Assembly (NCBI RefSeq): GCF_015644665.1
Contig: NZ_JADOBQ010000001.1
Location: 930,001 to 994,000 of the forward strand
DNA: 64,000 nucleotides
Direction: 5' to 3'
Source: Roseobacter sp. MH60115
GTDB lineage: Bacteria > Pseudomonadota > Alphaproteobacteria > Rhodobacterales > Rhodobacteraceae
The notes beneath the pieces are model-generated. The model worked only from the letters and a program-made list of their open reading frames with translations, was not told where the DNA came from and made no database searches. Shown piece by piece: positions 25,083 to 33,592 of the stretch (the stretch's first letter is position 1; every line of letters starts with the position of its first letter). The translations under genes were made by a program, and so were the position numbers.

Positions 25083-26320
25083 AGTCCTTCCTCCCGGCTG
25101 ATGAATCTGAAGAAGAAAAAGCTGAAGGCCAGCAGGCAGCCGAAGATTACGACGGCCACCGCTGCCCCTGCGCCGATGTTGGATATCGCAAAGGCCTGTT
25201 CGTAGACGTTCACCGTCAAGGTGCGTGTCCCGGCATTCCCGCCGGTCAGAAGGAAGATGTCGTCAAACTTGTTGAAGGTCCAGATGAAGCGCAGCAGGAA
25301 CAGAACCGACAGGATGCCAAGCAGCATCGGCAGGCTCAGGTACCAGAATTTCTGGAACGGCGACGCCCCGTCCATGTCGGCGGCCTCGTACATGTCGGTG
25401 TCGATGGACTGCATCCGCGCAAGGATGAAGAGGAAGCTCAGCGGGAAGTAGCGCCAGATCTCGAACACCGTCACCATGATCAGCGCAAGCGGGCGTTGGC
25501 CAAAGAAATTGATCGCCTCACTGGTCACACCCATTTGCAGCAAAAGCGCGTTTGCCGAGCCTGAAAAGGGGTCAAAGAGGTTCACCCAGGTGAAGGCCAC
25601 CGCAATGACCGGCGCCACATAGGGAAAGAGGTAAAGCCCGCGCAGAATGCCTTGCCCGCGAAAGCTCTTGTTCAGGAGCATCGCTGCAAAGAGGCCGAAG
25701 AGCAGCGCACCCACCGTGCCGAAAACGGTGTAGAAGATCGTGACCCACATCACGGTCCAGAATGCGTCGCCGTCAAAGACCCTGGCAAAGTTCTCGACTG
25801 TGAACTCCGCGTTCGTCAGGATGGACTCCGCCTCGCCGCGGACGATGGGTGTCGACCCTTCGGCGGCCTCTTCAGCCGCGTCTTCCTCTGCGCCGTCGGC
25901 CAGCATCACCGGCACGCGCAGCCGCTCGTTGTACCCCGGCTCCAGAGTGCCAAGATCACAGGCGAAGGCGCGGCCGTCCAGCGTGCACCCTGCGGGAAGA
26001 TCGCCCGTCACGATCAGGCTTTCAGGCCAGACATCGCGAATGGTAACCTCGGTGATTTCGGTGTCCTGACTGGAATTGCGCAGCCGGTATTCGATCCGCA
26101 TCTCGTCGCCCGATCCACGCAGGCTTTCGCGCAGCACAGGGGCCGGTGGGCGCAGGTCTGCAAGTCCGATGGGTTTGAAGCTGATCCAGAAGATGGCGAG
26201 CAGGGGCAGGACCACCACCAGCGAGACGATGGTAATGGTCGGCAAAAGCAGGGACCAGGCCAGGCGCGCCTCTCGCCTTTCCAGCGGGCCGCGACCGTTC
26301 GGGGGGATTGCAACGCGCAT
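25079..26320 (-). CDS. Sugar ABC transporter permease (MalF-like) with periplasmic DUF11-like insert
   Basis: 413 residues; the family is usually about 300. After the first membrane segment (LLLPTITIVSLVVVLPLLAIFW) there is a roughly 115-residue insert (about 55-165) with beta-rich DUF11-like sequence: EYRLRNSSQDTEITEVTIRD, VTGDLPAGCTLDGRAFACDL, GTLEPGYNERLRVPV, then an acidic linker. The permease resumes at FWTVMWVTIFYTVFGTVGAL, and the EAA loop reads YEAADMDGASPFQKFWYLSLPML. The insert faces the periplasm and may contact the binding protein or sugar. It follows the binding-protein gene by 79 bp. Confidence 0.93.
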   Translation of the reverse strand: MRVAIPPNGRGPLERREARLAWSLLLPTITIVSLVVVLPLLAIFWISFKPIGLADLRPPAPVLRESLRGSGDEMRIEYRLRNSSQDTEITEVTIRDVWPESLIVTGDLPAGCTLDGRAFACDLGTLEPGYNERLRVPVMLADGAEEDAAEEAAEGSTPIVRGEAESILTNAEFTVENFARVFDGDAFWTVMWVTIFYTVFGTVGALLFGLFAAMLLNKSFRGQGILRGLYLFPYVAPVIAVAFTWVNLFDPFSGSANALLLQMGVTSEAINFFGQRPLALIMVTVFEIWRYFPLSFLFILARMQSIDTDMYEAADMDGASPFQKFWYLSLPMLLGILSVLFLLRFIWTFNKFDDIFLLTGGNAGTRTLTVNVYEQAFAISNIGAGAAVAVVIFGCLLAFSFFFFRFISREEGL

Positions 26321-26399
26321 CGCGTCCTCCGGTCAGCAGGGTTTTGGGAATGATCTGCCCGCCCCGGCGCAAGCACCGGAACAGGCGTGGGGAAACCCC

Positions 26400-27752
26400 T
26401 TATTCGATCTCGGCGAGCTGTTCGTTCATGGCGGCCACGGCGGCGGCCGCGTCAATTTCGCCGTCAATGTACTGGCGCACCACGCGGTTGATGACCTGAC
26501 TGTTGATCATCTTGGAGGCGAGGCCCAATTGCCCCTCGGTCACACCCCAGCGCTTGGCGACGTCGAGACCACCGACAACCTCGTCAATCATGGCCTGGTC
26601 ATAGAGCTCGCCCAGAGGGGCCTTGCGATCCACGCCGACAGGCAGCTTGGCCCAGGCCTCCGAGAATTTCGCAGGCGCGTCCGCGGTCCCGCGGCGCACG
26701 GGGAATTTGCCCTCGGGCGCGATGGAAAGCGTTTGCGCATAGCCATCGTCCATCGAGAACTTCACGAACTCCATCGCCAGATCGGTGTCGGCATCGTTTG
26801 TGATCCCGAAGTAGCGCACATCACCCCAGGCCGCCCCGTCCGGGTTCGACGGGCCGGAAAAATTGGTCACGATGCCGGTCTTCGAGGCCAGCTCGGACGA
26901 CGTGGGATCATCGGTGATGGTGGGCGGGGCGCTGTCGCGCAGCCCCGCAAGCTCGTCAAGGATGAAGGGCGACCAGATGATCATCGCCGCCTGACCGGCG
27001 AAGTAAAGCTCGCGCGACTGCTGCCAGAAAAGCTCGCCCGGCGGGGAGGCTTCCGCGATTGCCTTATAGAATTCGAGGACTTCGGTGGTGGCTGCCAGAT
27101 CAAGTTCGGTGGCACCATCGGCATCGACGGGTGACACGCCATTCGCAAGGAACACATGCTCCAACACCTGCGACATGAAGTTCTCATCGACTTTGGTAGC
27201 GGCGACAAACCCGTACATCTCCGGCGGGTTGTGCAGGGCGTCGAGTGCCGCGATCACATTGGCAAAGGATGTGGGCGGTTCCAGACCCGCCTCTGCGAAC
27301 TTGTCCGCACGGTAGACAATCATCTGGGTCCAGCCGTCGACGGGAACGGAAGCAACACCGCCCTCCAGGGCCGCCATTGCAAGCGGGCCCGGGGCGAAGG
27401 TGCTCTCACCCAGTTCCTCAACCACTTCGGAGGCGGCTTCCGTGTCCAGGATGCCCGCCTCAGCCCAGGGCAGCGCGTATTGCAGCGGGTGGTAGATCAC
27501 GTCGGGCAGATCGCCCGCCGCAAAGGCCGCGGTGGCCCGTGTGCCCATGTCGGATTCCGAGACCGGGATCACCTCGACAGCGGTGCCTGTCGCCGCCTCG
27601 AACTGGGCCGCCATATCCTGCTGCTTGGCCAGACGTTCAGGCTGTTCCTCCGTTGTCCAGAACCGGATCGTGTCCGCGCTCAATGCGCCGACAGAGAGCG
27701 CGAGCGCCAGGGCTGCGGTGGTCAGCAGCTTGGTTTTGGTCTGAAATGTCAT
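26400..27752 (-). CDS. Sugar ABC transporter substrate-binding protein
   Basis: 450 residues from ATG 27752, which has GGGAGGAACC upstream; the frame opens five codons earlier. A signal peptide (LLTTAALALALSVGALSA) precedes DTIRFWTTEEQPERLAKQQDM, a cluster B (family 1) extracellular solute-binding fold. Further marks: AFAAGDLPDVIYHPLQYALPW, VPVDGWTQMIVYRADKFAEAG, GQAAMIIWSPFILDEL and VRYFGITNDADTDLAMEFVKF. The protein delivers a carbohydrate or glycoside to the two permeases. It lies 21 bp after the LacI regulator gene, so all six genes are probably one operon. Confidence 0.95.
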   Translation of the reverse strand: MTFQTKTKLLTTAALALALSVGALSADTIRFWTTEEQPERLAKQQDMAAQFEAATGTAVEVIPVSESDMGTRATAAFAAGDLPDVIYHPLQYALPWAEAGILDTEAASEVVEELGESTFAPGPLAMAALEGGVASVPVDGWTQMIVYRADKFAEAGLEPPTSFANVIAALDALHNPPEMYGFVAATKVDENFMSQVLEHVFLANGVSPVDADGATELDLAATTEVLEFYKAIAEASPPGELFWQQSRELYFAGQAAMIIWSPFILDELAGLRDSAPPTITDDPTSSELASKTGIVTNFSGPSNPDGAAWGDVRYFGITNDADTDLAMEFVKFSMDDGYAQTLSIAPEGKFPVRRGTADAPAKFSEAWAKLPVGVDRKAPLGELYDQAMIDEVVGGLDVAKRWGVTEGQLGLASKMINSQVINRVVRQYIDGEIDAAAAVAAMNEQLAEIE

Positions 27753-27773
27753 TTTGGTTCCTCCCATTGGACA

Positions 27774-28889
27774 TCAGATGTTTGTTTGCGTTTTGAGATG
27801 CCGCGCCAACGCGGCGGGTGTCAGACGGGGCGGGCGGTCAGACCCCCGCTCGATGAGGGTGGCCGGGGCCAGCTCGCGAAGCTCTTCCGGTGCTGCCCCG
27901 CGGATGCGTTTGATCAACAGGGTCGCAAGGCGTTCCCCAGCCTGACGGCTGTTCACCGCAAATGTGGTCAGACCGGGATCGGCATAGGCGCCCTCCGGCA
28001 CGCCGTCATAGGCAATTACCGAGACATCCGCGCCGATCCGTAGGCTCAGCGCCTGCGCCGCCCGGTAGGCCCCGAGGGCGGCGCGGTCCACGGCGAAGGT
28101 GATGGCCGTGGGGGGCTCAGGCAAGGCCAGCAGCGCCCGCGTGGCCATGTCCCCAGCCTGCCGTGTCAGTGCGGGCGGGCCAATAAGAGCCGGATCAAAG
28201 GCAATGCCTGCCGCCTCCAACCCTTCGCGGTACCCGCCGATCCGCAGCCTGGAATATGTGTATTCTTCACCACCTGGGACATGGGCAATCCGGGTGTGCC
28301 CGAAACTGGCGAGCCGGGTGGTTGCGGCCCGCATCGCGTCCTCGCCTTTGATATCATACCACGCACAGCCCGTGGGGTCAGCCGTCCGGCCAAACATGAT
28401 GAAAGGCACGTTCTGAGCGCGCAGTATCTCGACCCGTTTGTCGCGCAGCAGCGTGCGCGGCAGGATGAAACCATCGGCTTTGTGCTCGTCCACCAGACGC
28501 GACAAGGTTTCCCGAACGCCCTTTTCGCTCTCGGCGGTGGCGATGGTGATGGTCCAGTTCTCGTCACTGGCGGCCTGGGTCACACCGGCAATGAAATTGG
28601 CCAGAAACGGGCGCGCGCTGTCTTCGTCATCGATCTGCAGGACGAGACCCAAGGAGCGCACCCGACCGGTGCGAATGGCTTGCGCATGGCTGAGTGGACG
28701 ATAGCCGAGCCGCTCGGCCGCGCGGCTGATGCGCAGCCGGGTTGCCTCGGCGATATCCGGATATCCGTTCAGGGCACGGCTGACGGTGCTTTTCGTCACG
28801 CCAAGGTGTGCCGCAACGTCCGCGATCGTCACGCGGGTCCGTCCCCCCATCGGTCTTGTTGCCCCAACGGCTACATCGCCCGTCCGCAC
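27774..28889 (-). CDS. LacI-family transcriptional regulator of the sugar operon
   Basis: 371 residues. GTG 28889 has AAGGAGG seven bases upstream, which decides the start over an internal ATG (28850). The N-terminal helix-turn-helix and hinge read VTIADVAAHLGVTKSTVSRALNGYPDIAEATR...AERLGYRP. A periplasmic-binding-like ligand domain follows (SLGLVLQIDDEDSARPFLANFIAGV; SVIAYDGVPEGAYADPGLTTFAV). It is first in the operon; a perfect palindrome of LacI type lies 34 bp upstream of its start, so it probably controls itself and the transport genes. Confidence 0.95.
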   Translation of the reverse strand: MRTGDVAVGATRPMGGRTRVTIADVAAHLGVTKSTVSRALNGYPDIAEATRLRISRAAERLGYRPLSHAQAIRTGRVRSLGLVLQIDDEDSARPFLANFIAGVTQAASDENWTITIATAESEKGVRETLSRLVDEHKADGFILPRTLLRDKRVEILRAQNVPFIMFGRTADPTGCAWYDIKGEDAMRAATTRLASFGHTRIAHVPGGEEYTYSRLRIGGYREGLEAAGIAFDPALIGPPALTRQAGDMATRALLALPEPPTAITFAVDRAALGAYRAAQALSLRIGADVSVIAYDGVPEGAYADPGLTTFAVNSRQAGERLATLLIKRIRGAAPEELRELAPATLIERGSDRPPRLTPAALARHLKTQTNI

Positions 28890-28922
28890 AATCTGTCCTC
28901 CTTGATCTCTCTACGCAAACCT

Positions 28923-28938
28923 CCGAAACCGGTTTCGG
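28923..28938. promoter_or_regulatory. LacI-type operator palindrome
   Basis: CCGAAACCGGTTTCGG is a perfect 16-bp palindrome with the central CG and the AAACCGGTTT core common to LacI/GalR operators. It lies 34 bp upstream of the GTG start of the LacI gene. No second copy was found before the binding-protein gene, which fits a single operon controlled from here. Confidence 0.8.
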
Positions 28939-29394
28939 CAAGGCTTTTCGTCAAAAAATGCCTAAAGTGACGGGGAAACACCTTGTTCTGTTGGAGATCG
29001 GGTCGTCCCAAAAAGGAACGAACGCGAGTGTACCGGGAGGGCAAACGTCACCAAGAGCGTCCGCCCGCAGTAAGCAGATCAAGAGACGATTCGCAGAGGA
29101 ACCAACCAGCGACGAGACAGGCCAAACGCCAGTCAGAGTAGGCTGACTCAGAGCAATCCATTCGAGTGCCCGGACGATGCTAGAGAGACATGGAAAACGA
29201 AATTAAGCAGCCTGACGGAGTTGCAGGCGTGAAGCGTGTTTTGGCCACGATTTCCGGCCTTGGGCGTATCCTACGATGTGCGTTCCCGGATCCGCATTGT
29301 TGCGAAGGGCTTGGCGCGAGGTGTCGGGTCTTTCGGAGCTACAGGCTCCTTTTGAACTTCACCTTCTCCATGTTGTAGAGATGTTGCAGAAACC
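28939..29394. other. Intergenic stretch, no supported gene
   Basis: 456 bp between the LacI operator and the tRNA-Asn terminator. Short plus-strand frames (from ATG 28959, and 29190-29378) have no clear SD and no family resemblance. The leftmost bases should contain the promoter of the LacI-led operon. Nothing else is recognised. Confidence 0.4.
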
Positions 29395-29416
29395 AAAAAG
29401 CCGCCCTAGGGGCGGC
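29395..29416 (-). terminator. Intrinsic terminator of tRNA-Asn
   Basis: On the minus strand, GCCGCCC, a three-base loop, GGGCGGC, then TTTTT. It lies about 30 bases past the tRNA-Asn 3' end in its direction of transcription. Confidence 0.8.
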
Positions 29417-29447
29417 CTGCTACTCTCTTGTGTTCCTGAAGAGATTT

Positions 29448-29522
29448 TGGCTCCGGCGGTAGGGATCGAACCTACGACCAATTGATTAACAGTCAACTGC
29501 TCTACCGCTGAGCTACGCCGGA
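29448..29522 (-). tRNA. tRNA-Asn(GUU)
   Basis: 75 nt on the minus strand. TCCGGCG pairs with CGCCGGA, followed by G and an encoded CCA. The D arm is GCTCAGCGGTAGAGC; the anticodon loop CTGTTAA gives GUU; the T arm is CGTAGGTTCGATCCCTACC. All four stems close. Confidence 0.97.
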
Positions 29523-29603
29523 ACGGTTCGGGCGATATAGCAGCGGCTCTTTGCGCCGTCCAGAGTATTTTGCAGGATTTTCCGAATTTCGAACCTCGGA
29601 GCG

Positions 29604-30515
29604 TCAGGTCAGGTAGAAGCGTGTGTCCGCGCGCAAGGGCGCCTTGGGTGCGACCTTGTTTTTACCAATGAGATCAATCAGATGGGCCAGCACATTCCGG
29701 GAGGCAGCAGACATCAACCCGGCGGGCGTATCCCCGTATATGATGCGTGCCAGAGAGAGCGCATCCGCTGGTCCGGCCTCCAGGGCTTCGAGGATCGCCT
29801 TTTCGCGCGTCATGCGGTGCGCGATGAGCCAGTCGAGCCGTGCACGGGGGGCGTCCACCGGATCACCATGGCCGGGGTAAAACCGCCGCCATTCGGTCTT
29901 TTGCAGACGCCGACAGGAGGCCATGAAATCGGTCAGATCGCCGTCGGGTGGCGACACAAGCGAACTGGCCCAACCCATCACATGATCCGCAGTGAAACAG
30001 ATGTCTCCCCACGCGAGACAGATGTGATTGCCGATATGCCCCGGTGTATGCAGGGCGCGCAACTGCCAGTCCGGTCCCCGCAGCAGCGCGCCATCTTCCA
30101 GTTCGTGATCGGGTGAAAACGCGGCGTCAATGCCCTCGCCTCCACCCATAAGACCGTCCGCTGCGAGCCGTTGCATTACCGCAGACCGACCTTTTTCCGC
30201 CGGTCCAAATCCGTAAATCGGCGCACCGCATTCCTTCTGAAGGGCAGCCGCGAGGGGAGAGTGATCGAGATGCGCGTGGCTCACGACGATGTGGGTGATC
30301 CGCTGGCCGGGTGTGAGCGCACTGAGGAGTGCTGCCAGGTGATCCTCATCCAGCGGCCCCGGGTCGATCACCGCAATCTCCGTGGTGCCCAGTAGATAGC
30401 TGTTGGTGCCGCGAAAGGTCATCGGCGAGGGGTTCGGGGCCACGACCCGCCGCACCCCGGGTTCCAACATGTCAACCGGTCCGGCGGGGGGATCAGGGTC
30501 ATCGCGCTCAGGCAT
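29604..30515 (-). CDS. MBL-fold metallohydrolase (LACTB2-like)
   Basis: 303 residues. The metal motif HxHxDH is SHAHLDHS (H80, H82, D84, H85), after GTNSYLLGTTEIAVIDPGP. Further ligands are expected in LHTPGHIGNHICL and GDICFTADHVMGW, with the late His in FYPGHGDPV. A C-terminal winged helix-like part (SLARIIYGDTPAGLMSAASRNVLAHLIDL) is typical of the LACTB2/RNase-like group. It is cytoplasmic with no signal peptide. The exact substrate is unknown. It diverges from the histidine kinase gene across 48 bp. Confidence 0.9.
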   Translation of the reverse strand: MPERDDPDPPAGPVDMLEPGVRRVVAPNPSPMTFRGTNSYLLGTTEIAVIDPGPLDEDHLAALLSALTPGQRITHIVVSHAHLDHSPLAAALQKECGAPIYGFGPAEKGRSAVMQRLAADGLMGGGEGIDAAFSPDHELEDGALLRGPDWQLRALHTPGHIGNHICLAWGDICFTADHVMGWASSLVSPPDGDLTDFMASCRRLQKTEWRRFYPGHGDPVDAPRARLDWLIAHRMTREKAILEALEAGPADALSLARIIYGDTPAGLMSAASRNVLAHLIDLIGKNKVAPKAPLRADTRFYLT

Positions 30516-30563
30516 CTTCTTTCACTCTTTCTAATGGGCAGAGGCACCTTTAGGGTCTAGCCC

Positions 30564-31889
30564 ATGTCGTTTCTCTGGCTCAAATACTATATGCCGCGCA
30601 GCCTTTACGCGCGGGCAGTTCTGATCCTGCTTTTGCCGGTGGTGTTCCTGCAACTGGTGGTCACCGTGCTCTTTCTGACGCGCCACTTCGAGGATGTCAC
30701 GCAACAGATGACGACTGCGGTCGCACGCGAGCTGCGATTGGTCCTGGACGTGGTTGACACCGCGCCGGACCGGGGATCGATCAGCAGCCACGTGGTCGAT
30801 GAGGCGTCGCAGTTGGCGATTACGGTGGACGCCGTCGATCCTGTAGAGGTGCCTGCCACGCATCTGCGCGACGTCTCCGATTTTTCCGGCCGTGTGATCG
30901 TGTCGATGTTGCCCGACGTTGTGACCCAGGTCAGTCAGATCGACCTCACCGAAAACCGCCGCGTTCACGTCTATGCCGACACCCGCCACGGCCCGGTCAG
31001 GATCAGTTTCGACCGGCGGCGCGTCTCGGCCTCCAACCCGCACCAGCTCTTCGTGAACATGGTGTTTTTCGGTGGCCTGGTGACGGTCATCGCCATTCTC
31101 TACCTGCGCAACCAACTGCGTCCGATCAAAAGGCTGGCGCGGGCGGCAGAGGCTTTCGGGCGCGGGCGGCACGAACCCTATACCCCCTCGGGCGCATCGG
31201 AAGTTCGCTCAGCGGGCAATGCGTTTCTCGACATGCGCAGCCGGATCGAACGCCAGATCGAACAGCGCACCCTGATGCTGTCAGGTGTCAGCCACGATCT
31301 GCGCACGCCGCTGACCCGCATGCGGTTGAGCCTGTCCATGCTGGAGGATGACGAGCGTGCGGCGCTGGAGCGGGATGTCGATGACATGCAGGAGATGCTC
31401 GACGCTTTTCTGAATTTCGTAAAAGGGGCAGGGGAAGGCGAGCCGGAACCTGTTGATCCACATGAACTGGTTGCGACCGTCGTGGAAAATGCCCGCCGGG
31501 CAGGGCGCAACGTAATTCTGATGCCGCCGGAGGGGGAGGGTGAGGGCACTGTGCAACTGAACCTGCTGGCGATGCGCCGTGCGCTCGACAATCTGATCTC
31601 GAACGCGGTGCGCTACGGCGCGATGGCAGAGGTTTCGGTGCTGTTGACGGAGAAGACCCTGCGCATTCGGGTGGAGGACGACGGCCCTGGTATCCCGGAA
31701 AACCGCCGGGCAGAGGCAACGCGCCCTTTCACCCGGCTCGACAGTTCCCGCAATCAGGACAAGGGCGGCGGCGTTGGCCTTGGCCTTGCCATTGCGACGG
31801 ACATCGCCCGTGCGCATGGCGGCGTGCTGCGGCTGAGCTCGTCGGTGCGTCTGGGCGGGCTCCGCGCCGATATCGTGATCGCACGCTGA
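30564..31889 (+). CDS. EnvZ-type sensor histidine kinase, no regulator adjacent
   Basis: 441 residues. Membrane helix 1 (RAVLILLLPVVFLQLVVTVLF, about 16-38), a periplasmic sensor to about residue 165, helix 2 (MVFFGGLVTVIAILYL), then HAMP (RPIKRLARAAEAFGRGR). The H box is SGVSHDLRTPLTRMRL with His 244; then the N box (DNLISNAVRYG), the D/F region (VEDDGPGIPENRR) and a G box (GGGVGLGLAIATDIARAHGG). This is the EnvZ/OmpR class. The neighbours are an MBL gene and a surface protein; its response regulator must be encoded elsewhere. Confidence 0.92.
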   Translation: MSFLWLKYYMPRSLYARAVLILLLPVVFLQLVVTVLFLTRHFEDVTQQMTTAVARELRLVLDVVDTAPDRGSISSHVVDEASQLAITVDAVDPVEVPATHLRDVSDFSGRVIVSMLPDVVTQVSQIDLTENRRVHVYADTRHGPVRISFDRRRVSASNPHQLFVNMVFFGGLVTVIAILYLRNQLRPIKRLARAAEAFGRGRHEPYTPSGASEVRSAGNAFLDMRSRIERQIEQRTLMLSGVSHDLRTPLTRMRLSLSMLEDDERAALERDVDDMQEMLDAFLNFVKGAGEGEPEPVDPHELVATVVENARRAGRNVILMPPEGEGEGTVQLNLLAMRRALDNLISNAVRYGAMAEVSVLLTEKTLRIRVEDDGPGIPENRRAEATRPFTRLDSSRNQDKGGGVGLGLAIATDIARAHGGVLRLSSSVRLGGLRADIVIAR

Positions 31890-31904
31890 GCGCGTCGACA
31901 GGCT

Positions 31905-32723
31905 CTAGCGTTTTGCGCGCCGCAGCGTGACCAGCCCGGCCACGGCACTGAGCAGCATCCAAAGACCAAGCGGCAGGGGAACAGGCGTCGGCACCACCGG
32001 GTCCGGATCGCCGGGATCACGGCCATTGTCAGGTCTGTCGTCCGGACCGCCGTCAGGATCGTCGTCCGGATCACCTCCGAAGAGCGTCGTGGTTGTTTCC
32101 GGCCCCCCGGAGGGAGGCGGATCGAAAGGCCCAGGCGTTCTATCAGGTTCGCCGCCACTGCCACCACCGCCGCCGCTGCCGCCGCTGCCACCACCGCCGC
32201 CACCAATTTGTGGCTCGGAAAGGAGGGGTATCGACGCTACGGCAATCGGCGCATTGCGGACCAACTGATCTTGTACCACACGCGCGCCCAGGATCTGCGC
32301 CCAGAATTCGGCGCTGGAGATCGGTTCCTCTGCCACGGCGTCGTCAAAACTGACCACTTCCTTGCGGCAGGCATCAGCATAGCGGGAAAAGTAGCGATCC
32401 CATTCGGATTGTTGTGCCGGACGTCCGATTAACTCGGCCAACTTGAAGGGTGTCAATGCCTGACTGCAGGGCTCAGGCAGACAGGTGCGGGGCAACCGCA
32501 TGCCCTTGCCAGTAGCAAAGAAAGCAAGATCAATATCATCCTCGGCGATACAATCGCCGCCAAGCACGTCGTTCCTGATCAGATCTGCCAGCAGGAATTC
32601 CCCAAGCGGCTCTTCGTCCACTGACGGAAGGTCGCGCACCGTGCTTGCCGTCGCGCCGGAGGCGAAAGCTGCTGCACAATAGACTGCAGCCGCTGTAAAC
32701 AAGTTTACTCGCACAGAAAACAC
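31905..32723 (-). CDS. Exported protein with VPLPA-CTERM-like anchor
   Basis: 272 residues from GTG 32723 (GAGGGG eight bases upstream); a TTG at 32762 opens the frame but has no SD. A signal peptide (NLFTAAAVYCAAAFASGATA) is followed by a domain with four cysteines (GGDCIAEDD, RTCLPEPCSQAL, DACRKEV). A Gly/Ser run (about 175-195) and an Asp/Pro/Gly-rich linker follow. The C-terminus is VPTPVPLPLGLWMLLSAVAG then LVTLRRAKR: a Pro motif, a membrane helix and a basic tail, as in the VPLPA-CTERM exosortase-type sorting signal known from Rhodobacterales. The function of the globular part is unknown. Confidence 0.8.
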   Translation of the reverse strand: MFSVRVNLFTAAAVYCAAAFASGATASTVRDLPSVDEEPLGEFLLADLIRNDVLGGDCIAEDDIDLAFFATGKGMRLPRTCLPEPCSQALTPFKLAELIGRPAQQSEWDRYFSRYADACRKEVVSFDDAVAEEPISSAEFWAQILGARVVQDQLVRNAPIAVASIPLLSEPQIGGGGGGSGGSGGGGGSGGEPDRTPGPFDPPPSGGPETTTTLFGGDPDDDPDGGPDDRPDNGRDPGDPDPVVPTPVPLPLGLWMLLSAVAGLVTLRRAKR

Positions 32724-33125
32724 GGGCACTGCCCCTCGGTTACCAAAACAAATCGTCAACACACACGCGCCAACCCAACATGGGTCAGAACAATAGAATT
32801 TTTAGCATAAATTTTAGGAAATGTGTCAATTTTGTGGGCGCTTGGTAAACAAATAAAAGTGATTTAAATTGGGGGGATAGCGGATTTCTCGCCTTGGTTG
32901 AGGGTCAAACAACGTCGCCTCTGCCATAAATCTGCCTGATTCGTTCAGCGGAACAATCCCAGGCGGATGACACGCGGATTTCCATGAATTTTGTGCCGCT
33001 ACACGCCGGGAAACTGGTTGCCAAAAACCATAAGATTTGCGCGATCTGACTGCTCACACCTGCACCTTAGGCTTGGGCAATTCTGCACTGGTACAGCCAC
33101 CCCCTCTGGTCGCGCGCAGTTTGAT
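32724..33125. other. AT-rich upstream region of the CTERM protein
   Basis: 402 bp without a supported gene, noticeably AT-rich (for example TTTTTAGCATAAATTTTAGG and AATAAAAGTGATTTAAATTG). Frames crossing it on the plus strand are mirror frames of the HxlR gene. It probably carries the promoter of the CTERM-anchored protein; I could not assign its elements. Confidence 0.4.
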
Positions 33126-33479
33126 CTACCGCTGCCCGGCCACCCACCAGTTGTGCATTTCTCGGAACATACTGGTCAGCGCCATCGCCCGATCCGTGGC
33201 CGTGTATTCCACGCGCGGCGGTACCTCTGGATAGACCTTCCGCGAGACCAGACCATCGGCTTCCAGCGCCCGCAGCTGGTTCGTCAGCATCGTCTGTGTC
33301 ACGCCGTCGATCATGCGTTTGAGCTCACTAAAACGCTTCGTGCCGCGGAAAATCAAAATCTGCAGAATGATCAGTTTCCACTTGCCACCGATCAGTTTTG
33401 CAATGTCCGGCATCGGACAAAGATCATCGTTATCAATGGGTTCCATATCGCTCTTCGTCTCTGGATCATCCCGTGGCAT
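33126..33479 (-). CDS. HxlR-family transcriptional regulator
   Basis: 117 residues from ATG 33479, with AGAGGA six bases upstream. The winged helix-turn-helix of the HxlR family is clear: LIGGKWKLIILQILIFRGTKRFSELKRM-type core, then IDGVTQTMLTNQLRALEADGLVSRKVYPEVPPRVEYTAT-type wing, in segments. The N-terminal CPMPDIAKL includes the single Cys often used for redox sensing in this family (residue about 21). It is divergent from a GST-like gene; an inverted repeat between them is a likely operator. Confidence 0.92.
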   Translation of the reverse strand: MPRDDPETKSDMEPIDNDDLCPMPDIAKLIGGKWKLIILQILIFRGTKRFSELKRMIDGVTQTMLTNQLRALEADGLVSRKVYPEVPPRVEYTATDRAMALTSMFREMHNWWVAGQR

Positions 33480-33497
33480 CGGAAATCCTCTCCTCAT

Positions 33498-33517
33498 TAG
33501 TATGGTTTTAGATACTA
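33498..33517. promoter_or_regulatory. Inverted repeat, candidate HxlR operator
   Basis: TAGTAT (33498-33503), an 8-bp spacer, then ATACTA (33512-33517). It lies in the 113-bp gap between the divergent HxlR and GST genes. HxlR regulators such as YodB bind TACT/AGTA-type inverted repeats, so this is a plausible site; the assignment is inferred. Confidence 0.55.
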
Positions 33518-33592
33518 TACCCGAAAAAACTGCCTACTTGCAAAGGCATACCGGGTTCGTATCTTCCAATCACGTTTGGTCAGGAGGATGAC

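Noticed and set aside
28959-29146. 62-residue frame upstream of the LacI gene
   Set aside because: No SD, basic low-complexity composition and no recognised family.
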